From contig OZ024784.1 of the NCBI GenBank assembly GCA_964017065.1, positions 16,101,152-16,165,151 of the forward strand: 64,000 nucleotides of DNA. Direction: 5' to 3'. Both the position numbers and the translations under genes were made by a program. Under the pieces are notes generated by a model. That model was not told the origin of the DNA and did not search any database. It saw only the letters and a list, made by a program, of their open reading frames with translations. Of the stretch, positions 55,301 to 64,000 are shown piece by piece. The stretch is from Haliclona indistincta (Eukaryota; Porifera; Demospongiae; Haplosclerida; Chalinidae). Numbering within the stretch: the stretch's first letter is position 1; every line of letters starts with the position of its first letter.

Positions 55301-56434
55301 TCCATTTTCAAAAACGCACTCCAACGTAAATTCCCTCGATTGCTCAATGACATAATTTGGACCATCAGGACTGAATCGAAGACCTAAATAAAATTATTAG
55401 TTATTGGAACAATGTTTCGTGAGGGCTGATGAGCATTGCTATGCCTACCACATGACCTTAAAGGCATGCAACCAGTCGACATGAAATCATATAAGCATAT
55501 TGGGTAAATCAGCAGGACATGACTACTTAGGTGATTCTGTTGTACATAACACCAGTATTTTGATTTAATTAATAAAGTATTTTATAATGATTAGCATTAC
55601 CACAGGCATGGAATTAACCCTTAAATGGTGTCGTTAAAGATTATTAGTCTGTCTAGAACACTGGCGATGCACATGCATGCATGCATCTGTCAACAGACAG
55701 AGCTCTTAGGATTGCGCAACAAACCTGTTGGACCGGGTGATGGTTCAGTTTCAGCTGTATTAGTAAAAACATATTTAATCTATGCACGTATGACATGCAG
55801 GTTTAATACCTTGCTGTAGCATTGCAGAGCTAGCTCCTACCCAAAACACACTCATTGTTTGAACGACTGTGTATCTATAGAATCGAAGTTAAAGCAACCA
55901 CTTCTTTCATATTATTATTGCTTGCCTGAAGAGTACACTGCCTGTGTCTGGTTGTGGTGTCCACTGAAATGAAATACTCGACTTGTCCACATTGTTAGTG
56001 TGTGTTACTCCTCCATTATTAGGAGAACAAGCATGTAGCTGAACGTTGCTGCTATTACCAATACTCACTCCTCCTAGTATACTGTTGTCGCTGGCAGATC
56101 GTAGCTGAATCAGGAAACCTCGAAACATGGGAGTTACAATCCCAGGATTGGCAATCCCCAGTGTCACTGCAATCAATGTGGTCGAATAACAATAAAACAA
56201 CCTAGTACAGTAAATACCTGTGTATGTTTGTCCTGGAATATAAATCGGCATGGAATCCACCAATCCAGAAACAGTAAGATTGTATGGTATAGGACTGGAT
56301 TGTGCGTTTGCAGAGTGTTGAGGAGTTAAATTAGAGCAGGCTTGTGACGGAGCTCCACCTGGAAAGGACCGACAGCTAGGAATCAGGATCATCGAAAACA
56401 GCATAAGTAGCGCCATTTCATTAGTAGCCGCCAT
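49305..56434 (-). CDS. Adhesion GPCR D: Reeler-Ig-HRM-GAIN/GPS-7TM
   Basis: The start at 56434 gives a signal peptide (MAATNEMALLMLFSMILI). The first exons (56434-55811) encode a Reeler domain: ACSNLTPQHSANAQ, IYIPGQTYTG, FRGFLIQLRS, GGVTHTNNVDKSS and SVLFRQ. A short linker exon (about 55757-55726, ETEPSPGPT) leads to an Ig-like domain (55386-55060). Less clear modules follow (54980-53640), then an HRM-like module (53420-53222), Ig with the FVDVNNPNNTDPAS insert (53200-52640) and a second HRM (52180-51990). The GAIN region is at 51890-50900. The GPS with CECDHLTNFACLV is at 50905-50802, and the seven helices at 50760-49690. The tail has RVSTKKRTHHVETAEFDF. Whether the Reeler exons truly join the receptor needs transcript evidence. 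No other start or stop was found between them. Confidence 0.72.
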
Positions 56435-56852
56435 TGTACGCTACGTGTGCAAGTACGTTGATGCGATTTTTCGGGAGAGTATTTATACGCTTCTGGAGAA
56501 GGGCGGGGCTGGATTCAGTATAGGAGTCGTTCAATAGGGAGTTTTGCAGCAACTTTGTAGTTCACTGACTACAGGTTTCATCTATGTCTCAAGAAGGGAA
56601 TCGGTATTTCCTTTTTGCTAATTAACTCGATAAGGTCGGCAGTGATCGGCCTGATCGACCACAACAACACTGTCTGGATGTTGATATCAGGTTTATTAAC
56701 CATTACCATTCCAAGCACTGAGTTCTCAGTAAATTGTATTTAGCCAGCAAAGGCAGTAGTAATAATAATGTTAATAACACAACCATGTACTTACATACAA
56801 TAATATTATTCATCCAGATAATACAATTAAAAGGTGATTTGAAATTATAGAC
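56435..56852. other. Intergenic region between GPCR D and ATG2
   Basis: This contains the promoter of GPCR D (minus) on its left and the ATG2 3' side on its right. It is AT-rich, with nothing else recognised. 'gggagagtatttatacgctt' near 56473 could hold a TATA-like site for the minus gene. Confidence 0.35.
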
Positions 56853-59800
56853 TCAAGTTTTGTCATTTTTCCACTTGTCACTTGCATCTTTTCTTGCCTC
56901 AGGCAGAAACTGGTTTTTAACCCCGCCAAGGACATGTCTGGTTGCTTCTGAAGCGAATATGACAGGACGCACTATTGTTCCCGGGATGTGTCTGAGTACT
57001 CCACCCACTGCAGCACTGACACCTCGCTCATCATGCTCGTGAGCAGCTGTCTGGTACAGGTCCCACGCTGTGTCCCCAATACCCTGCAGCAATCAACAGT
57101 AGCATCAATCCTTCTAGACAGTGCCTTAGTACTTACAGCAGTGACTACATTATAGGCATTGGCTAGACCCTCTCTCATGTCAGCTGGTTGAGCCGACAGA
57201 GAACCTGGGACTCCTGTAGTCTGTGATCCTCCTCCATTGCAACCAGCCATACCATATGCTGTCTCAGCTACACCCTGCAATAAATCATAATGATGGTATT
57301 ACTGAAACTAACACACGCTTACTTGCACAGACTGTAGCAGCCTGTTGGTTAGCTCAACCACTGCAACGCCTGATGAGGTAGCAAATGAACTAGCTCCCCG
57401 CTGGATACCCCATAGCACACGGCCATCTTCCTGATATTGTTGTACAGGTAACCAGAACAGATCCACCACTCCTTGCACTAAACAAGATATGTGAGTGCTA
57501 TTGGTCAAAAAGGCTTGCTTACCAAGTTGTGTCACATGATACATAGGACCAACTCCCTTCAGAATTCGCGGCAGCTGGTACTTCTTGATATCTTGGGCCC
57601 ACTCATTAGCTACCAGCTCAACCAGACTACCCCAGCCAAGCACTCTGTGGACACCAAAAATAGCCTCTGTTACAATAATAATGACTCACCCTTGCTTGTA
57701 GCTAATAGCTTTGAGAGTAACCTCCGAGTTATCGAGATGACCTAGCCCCAGGAGGATACCTGTCAGTGTACCCTGGAAGAGAGGGAGATAGTTTACTTCT
57801 CTCTTTGCTATTTGTACCTACCACTTGCTCAGAGTGAAACCATTTTGCTTCATAATCGATTCGAATTGGTACTTCAGGAGAGAACACAAATGACTTGATG
57901 AACACATCAGTAGACTCTGTTGCTACACTAGGTGGTGGTGGTGGTGGCTCTACCGCTGCTGCTGAAGGTGTCCTAGAATCCACTGGAGTAGATGACAAGG
58001 GCACATCTCTAGTGTGAAAACTGTCACCATTGGGAGTTGAATCTGTAGCAAAGATTTAACAAATTGTGTACAGTCACAATAAACTCACTTACCAGCTTCA
58101 TTTGGCATCATTCTTTGAAAGAAGTCATACAAGAAGAACACAGCATCCTACATGTGCAAACAGTGGTATGTTATTAGCACCTACAGTACTATGGTACCGG
58201 TACCTGGTCTACATTGAGTCTCAGTGGTAGCAATGACACTCTAACAGATGCCTCAAGTGGCTGTGAGCTCACAGACTGGTCTGGTTCAGGTCGACATAAC
58301 AGCAGTTTTAAAGACAGCTGCAGCAACAGATGTTATCATGAACAGAATGAATGCACTAGCTGACTATGTTAGCGTGTGTTTGTCGTGGCATGGTATCAGT
58401 GGAGTACTGGTAGAGGAATTTGTTGATACGAGACTGCACCAGACGATCTCTGATCTCCATATCACGCAGGAGGATGACAAGTCGAGAGCACTTTTCAGCA
58501 TCACTAGGATACACCTCGTGCTGTATCCGTAACTATAACGACCAGCACACGATCAGAATATCAACAAACTGGTCACAGTACCTTGCTGAGCTCAATTTCC
58601 ATCAGCACATCATGGTCTCTAGCTAGACCACCTTGACGACCTTCATCACTGTCCTTCCCTTTTCTCTCTCTTCCCTTTCCACTCGGATTAGACAACTTGC
58701 CAGCACCACCACCCACCATTTTAACAACAGCAGGACCAGTGTGTCTCTGGTGAGCAAACTTATCCACAGTGGAAGGAGAAGAGATGGAGAAGTCAGTTCC
58801 TCCATACAGGTGCCAGGTAATGGTGAGCTCTTTGAGAGTATATACGGTGACAGGATTGGGAAAGTGTTTGGGTCTCCTGAGCTGGTCAGTTCTACCGTCC
58901 TACAATGATATGCAAGTGTGAAGGTGATAACAAAGAGTGTTGGTTACCGGAATGACAAAGTGATCGTCAATGATGGTCAAGTCTTCTTCGTCATCCAGTA
59001 AGCACTTCACAACTGGAACAGCACTAGGTCCCTGTATGGTAAAGAATACAACATACAGCAAGCTAGGACTTGCTAGCTACCAAAAGCTATGAGTCATAGT
59101 GAGACCACTCACCACTTTAGCAGTAGTGGGAGCATCCAGGATACAGAATCCATCATCATCATCTTCCATACTATGATCTCCTTTACTGTGAGAAGGGCGA
59201 CTCTTCTTCTCGTGTCTCTTTCTTGTTGTCTCTTTCACTTCATCTTCCTCATCAGATTCAAAGATAAGTTTGGTAAGGGTGTCCTCCAGACTACCCTGCA
59301 TCGTGGATGACACTTCCATATCCCCATCCCTCACAGACGTGGCACTGCTACTGGTCAAACTCCGGTAGGCAGGTGGAGAGAGAGATGGTTCCTTCATGGC
59401 TTCACTGATGAGGTCGCCAATGGGGTCATCTTCGTATGAAGGAGGAGGAGAGGGAGGTGTCTGGTCACCATTACTAGTAGCGGCACTCTTCAATGATAGC
59501 ACTAAGTATGACGGTAAGGAACTTTTCTTATACTTACTGTAGCAGTATGCCTAGCAGATGATGGCGATGTGCTGACAGCTTGTGGAGGCCCTATCACGTC
59601 TCTGTTCTCAGCCAAGTACAGTAGTAAGCTCCTGAGCAGTGAACACGAGTCTACACACAACCAGAAATGAACATCGGTTCCAGAACACTGCAAGTCAACT
59701 TCAGGAACATTTGAAAAAAGCTAAAGTAAGAGGAACAAAAGTGCAGGTGTGTCCAGCAGATAAACATACTTGAGGGAGAGTGTCAGACTCCTGTGACTTG

Positions 59801-62800
59801 TTACACAATCGTAGAACAAGGTCGAACAAACCGATTTCCATCACACAAACAAATCCTGTAGTGATTGAATGATGATATACGAGTGATAGAATCAGACACA
59901 CCTTTGTTGAGGTCGACGTGGCGATGTTTCTTGTTAGACAAGAAGAGCTGTGTTCTGTCCAGCACCACACGAAGCACCAGTAGAGGTGACCCCGTCACGA
60001 GGCTGCTGGTGAAACTGACAGAGGTGAGAGCAACCACAGCATGAGCTGACAAATATACTGGACTGGATGGAGAATAACTACACAATAATGCTACGGTCTT
60101 TATTGCTCACATGTACTCAATCGCGCAGTTATAGAGGTGTGTGTGTAGTTCGGTAATGGTGGTCATTGAGGTGTGGCTCTTTACTGCCTCATCTTTTAGA
60201 GTGAACTGCTCTGCCAACTTCAAGCGGATCAATAAGAAGAGGTCATTGAGAGAGCGCCAATATACCTGTTGCATCCAGTCGTTGTCTCCTGTAGTGGTAT
60301 AGTGCTGTAGTGTAGTATCCTGTAGCATTACTGCACACTTGTTCACCTAAACACAGTCACACATCAACAGAAATCAGTGTTTCTATAATTGCTCACTTTT
60401 CGTTTGCTATCTGGCTCTGTTCGACTGTCCAATGCCAATGCTAGCATGGGCTCCTGGTCGCTAGGTAACCAGTAGTCTCCACCTGATCCTGCCTGGTTAG
60501 TTCTTCCTACGCTAGGGTAGACGAGAGGTCGTAGCTGGGACACCAGTGAGTGACCCTCTGTTAGACTGGTTAAACCAGATAGTCCAGCTTGCTGTACTGA
60601 TCCACAATGACCCACAGACAGCTCTTGCAGCTATGATAGATAGTAATATAGTATGATTATAATGTATTACTCACTCTAGCACATGCAAGCGTGCGTCCTG
60701 CCTCCCCGTGATAATCGGACACTAGGAACACATGCAGGTGACTGGTGTCCATGGCTATGAGCCCGTGATCACGCTGGTTTGGGAATGAGGAGGACCAGAT
60801 TGGAGTGGGTCGTGGACTAAGATCAAGCAGACACTCATCCTCTTCTTCTTCCTCTTCCTCACACTTGTAATCACTGTTGGTCTTCTCAGAAGATGAGGTA
60901 GACTCTCCCTCAGTCTATTATATTACATGTAGACATTGGACCTGTTGATACTCACTGTACTAACCTTTACAGGTAAATTCAGTGATAGAAATCCTTTTCC
61001 AACTGACAGTGAGATTGAAACAAGAGAAGGACGTGAGACAGTTTCCTCATGAGGCAAAGACTCCTCTTCTTGCTCATCTTCATCATCTTCCTTAGCTATA
61101 GACACAGTGAACACTCAGTATAGCCATACTCACTGACTCTTACCATCCTCTAGAACAGACTTGCACAATTTAAACTTGTCCTGGTTGCTGACAGCTGGTT
61201 GTAACATGTCCATACAGCTGTAGAACATGGACCGAGCAGTCGCCTTCTCTACAGCAGCTGGAGATGCTGGCTCCCATAGCAGCAAGTCATTGGCAAACCT
61301 TGTGAACAAAATAGAGAATCAATGCTAAGTCAAATTTATATGCCAACCTGTTGTACAAGGTCTCCAGGAACTTTTTACTGGGAATATGCACACAGACACA
61401 TGGGAACGAGGCTGATATCGAGTACTGAGCTGTGGATGAGGCATGGCTTTCAAACTGTGTCATCTCCTCAATGGTACCTGGTAGCACCAGTTCCTCTGAT
61501 TGCAGTCCCTAGGAAAGGAATGGAAATGGCATCTGTTGTCAAAATAGCACTAAAGAAGCTCAACAAGAGCTTCTTTGAATTTTCATAACTTCCATAGTCT
61601 AGAGTTTGTTTACAATACATAGAAACATAATTATTTTAGCACCTTAGTAGACGAGGAATAGAGTGTTCTCTTGTGTGAGAATGGCGAGGGGTTGCTGGCA
61701 TGCATGTCCATCATGAAGTCATCAGTGGGTGATCCACATGTGTTGCCCACCGTCATTCCTCCACTGGGGGCCTCCTCTAGTGAATTATCAGCGAATGACT
61801 GCAGCGTGACCCTAATACTAGAAAAAAAAACACCAAGAAACTTCACACACACATGCACTTTTTGTATTTCTCTCATATTGACCTTGCTGTATCAAGGGAC
61901 TTCTTTTTGCTGTTGAAAGAAAAAGCAGATGAAGAAGGTGAGTGGTTGGGTCCAATATTGAGAAAAAGTTTTTTACTGTCGTTTGAACCATCCAAACTAA
62001 GATAAACTAGAACAGAAAAATGATTTTATTTTTTATATCAGGATTTTAAAAATGACATACACTTAGCCTGTTCAAATTGTGTTGATATTTGTGTGGACTG
62101 CAGTACAGTTGAGGGCAAGAGGAGAGTGGAGGAGAGGGTCAGCTCATCCATGATGACAAACAAGGTCTCTGTGCGCAATGGCGTGCGATACCACGGTGGA
62201 TGGAACGCACCACTAAGATCAGACACAGGAAACCTGAAGAACGAGATGATGGAGAGAGAGAAAGCTAGAGTCGTGCTAACCTCAGTGATACTTCAACTGA
62301 TGAGCACAGCAGTTTAATGTTGACTCTTTGTCGTAAGCTAGAGTAGGTCTCTGAAGAGAGCGCTTGTTGAAATAGTGCTTGCTGTAAGAAATAGCAAATG
62401 ATTTAAACAAAAAACACAAAAGAATAGTGCTGGGCACACTAGCATTGGGTAGTATATAACAACACATGTTAACATGTCATACTTGAGTTAGGTCTGTGTG
62501 AGGAAAGTTGAAGTTATGAGTAAAGGTTGCAGGGATTGAGTTATGGCGGGAGGTAGTTGGTGGAGGGTGCAGTAGAGGGTGTAGGCGATCTAACAGCGTG
62601 ACGTCCAGGTATAGCTGGGTGTGGTTGAATTTGGTCTCTATGGCAACATCTGGAGTGTTGACACTCTAAATGCAAACACATGTGTGGAATCAGAACTTGG
62701 TAAAGAGCAATTCACAGTTTAGTGTTAAAGCACCTTTTTCAAACTGCTTTCTCCCCACTTGCAGGACATTCTCATACATGGTTGGGAACCCTTGCCTTCC

Positions 62801-63025
62801 TCAGCAAACTGTACCAGCTACATGTGTGTAATATACACAGTAGACTCTGTGGACAGCCAGACATTGTTCTTACTGGTTGAATGGATACAGGAGAAGTGAT
62901 GTTGGTGAGATTAGCCTCATTGCGGTACAGGTATTCCCATAGTTCCAGTGATCCAGTAGTGACTTCAACATCACCAGTGGACCCATGAGATATGGAGACA
63001 GCATGCACACTGGACATCCATAGTC

Positions 63026-63077
<52 letters not shown>

Positions 63078-63579
63078 AAGTGATAAGCACAGTACTAGTA
63101 GTGATCACTTACAGTAAGTGATCTGCTGGTAATATTTGTCCAAGCTCTTCCTGGTTTGCTTGTAATGCTGCTCGATTCACTCCACCTTTCAACACTTCAC
63201 CCACAGCACTAAAGTATTTGACCGGGTCTAAACCACTCTCGTCCAGGCTGCAGTATTCTGTACTGGATCCGAGACTGGCGGGCTGGGAATCAGGATGTGA
63301 TGCTGTGCTGTGAGTATGTACAGGATTAGCCTCCAGTAAAACACAAGTGACTCCGCCCACTGTCAGCGAGTATCGGCAGACTTCTAGTTCACTTTCCCCT
63401 CCACCTACTGATGGTCGCTGTCTCTTGAGCTGTGAGGGCGAAGCAGAGGGTGAAAGAGAAAACTGCTGGAGCCCTACTCCTTTACTCAGTTCGATATCAG
63501 ATAATTCGTGAGAGCTTGGAACTCGACCAAATATATTGCCTCTGGACAGTGGTCTAGTCATGTTGTGATCATGATTCCT
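56853..63579 (-). CDS. ATG2: Autophagy lipid-transfer protein ATG2, 5' exons missing
   Basis: About twenty or more minus-strand exons run from 63579 to the stop at 56855-56853. The C-terminus is typical of ATG2. Blocks include GHLDNSEVTLKAISYKQGVLG, GWGSLVELVANEW, QLPRILKGVGP, VVDLFWLPVQQYQEDGR, GIQRGASSFATSSG and LANAYNVVTAVSTKAL. ATG2 is a rod-shaped protein that moves lipids from the ER to the growing autophagosome together with WIPI and ATG9. The first exon seen starts after the acceptor at 63580 (NHDHNMTRPLSRGNIFG). No exon for the conserved N-terminal chorein domain is visible in the remaining 420 bp, so it must lie beyond the window or be absent. Middle exons contain runs of Asp/Glu (around 59160 and 60840). 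Single-copy ATG2 is usual outside vertebrates. Confidence 0.9.
63027..63080. repeat. GA microsatellite in an ATG2 intron
   Basis: An uninterrupted run of 'agagag' broken by two 'aaag' steps lies just upstream of the exon ending near 63020. It occupies most of a short intron. Confidence 0.95.
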
Positions 63580-63692
63580 GCAGAGACGGTGCCAGTAAGA
63601 TATTTGAATTACAAATGAACCACAGCAGGAGCGTATAAGGGGAAGGAGCATTCAACTGCCTTATTCGCTATAGTAATATCGAAGTACTGTTG

Positions 63693-63812
63693 CTACTTGG
63701 ATCTTGGGCCTTTCTTTGCGTGTTGTGGCTCACTCTTTCGTACATATACATTCATCCACGCTTCGTCCTGCCCGTTTCCAGCTAAAACAAGCGAGCGTTC
63801 AGCCAGAGCCAT
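63693..63812 (-). CDS. Small ORF of 39 residues upstream of ATG2 exons
   Basis: The ORF starts MALAERSLVLAGNG, has a good start context (gatcATGG) and ends with the basic stretch KKGPRSK. It ends 113 bp before the first visible ATG2 exon, on the same strand. I do not recognise it. It may be an independent small gene, an upstream ORF in a transcript leader, or chance within an ATG2 intron. Confidence 0.25.
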   Translation of the reverse strand: MALAERSLVLAGNGQDEAWMNVYVRKSEPQHAKKGPRSK

Positions 63813-64000
63813 GATCGCCGTCTTATGCAGCCAGCAAAAGGAAGGTTTTTGCAGCACAAACGGTGGACTTTAGATTTCGTTATCCACAGTTAAACGCTCC
63901 TTCTAAGCTTATAAGCCAATCCTTGTAATGTACTAGGTGTTCAAATGACATGAACACATGAACTACAAGAATTTCCTGTACTGGTACATGGTAAACAATT
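63813..64000. other. Right edge, nothing recognised
   Basis: No exon of ATG2 or another known gene is seen on either strand. If the 39-residue ORF is real, this would be its promoter. Confidence 0.3.

Noticed and set aside
31296..56434. Prokaryotic-style operon or defence island reading of the same-strand gene row
   Set aside because: The genes are intron-rich eukaryotic receptors with signal peptides and 7TM domains. Co-orientation comes from tandem duplication.

Overview
This 64 kb window is animal nuclear DNA. The genes have many short exons, and most introns are only 45-80 nt with GT-AG ends. The host DNA is AT-rich. The gene content is metazoan: selenoprotein W with its SECIS, adhesion GPCRs with GPS sites, a dihydroceramide desaturase, an endoglycoceramidase and ATG2. 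Compact introns, a tandem family of immunoglobulin and Reeler adhesion GPCRs and a Ngaro-type retrotransposon point to a non-bilaterian animal. A demosponge is the best guess, but that is an inference and not proven by the sequence.

Layout, left: the 3' part of a TOG-array (TOGARAM/crescerin-like) gene (+, 2-2204). A complete SELENOW gene follows (-, 2859-4065), with an in-frame TGA for selenocysteine and a candidate SECIS in its 3' UTR. ADAT3 (-, 4314-5607) carries a tRNA-Glu(TTC) gene in an intron and probably one GC-AG intron. It is divergent, by 63 bp, from a mitochondrial amidoxime-reducing component gene (MARC/MOSC, +, 5671-9064). Intron 1 of that gene holds a long, nearly perfect foldback and an adjoining element with terminal inverted repeats.

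Middle: two single-exon GT32-like glycosyltransferase paralogues (-, 9194-10291 and 20277-21224) flank about 10 kb of repeats. These repeats include hairpin units in tandem, other inverted repeats, and an apparently complete tyrosine-recombinase retrotransposon (14049-20123). Its split direct repeats are ordered A-ORFs-B-A-B. Then come an F-box/WD40 gene (-, 21770-25209), a DEGS-type desaturase (+, 25545-26764), ISCA2 (-, 27081-28289) and a 15-exon endoglycoceramidase (+, 28424-31195).

Right: four adhesion GPCR genes lie head to tail on the minus strand (31296-56434). Each has an HRM-like module, a GAIN/GPS with an HLT cleavage site, seven membrane helices and a shared cytoplasmic tail motif. 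Their N-termini differ: Ig/FN3, a mucin-like stalk, Ig, and Reeler plus Ig. One transmembrane exon is almost identical at DNA level in all four, which suggests gene conversion. The window ends in ATG2 (-, 56853 to about 63579), which is missing its N-terminal exons.

Most genes are independent housekeeping loci. Two sphingolipid enzymes (desaturase and endoglycoceramidase) lie close together, and the GPCR array is the main lineage-specific system. Gene models were assembled by eye from splice sites, reading phase and known family motifs. Exon lists are given where the phases add up exactly.
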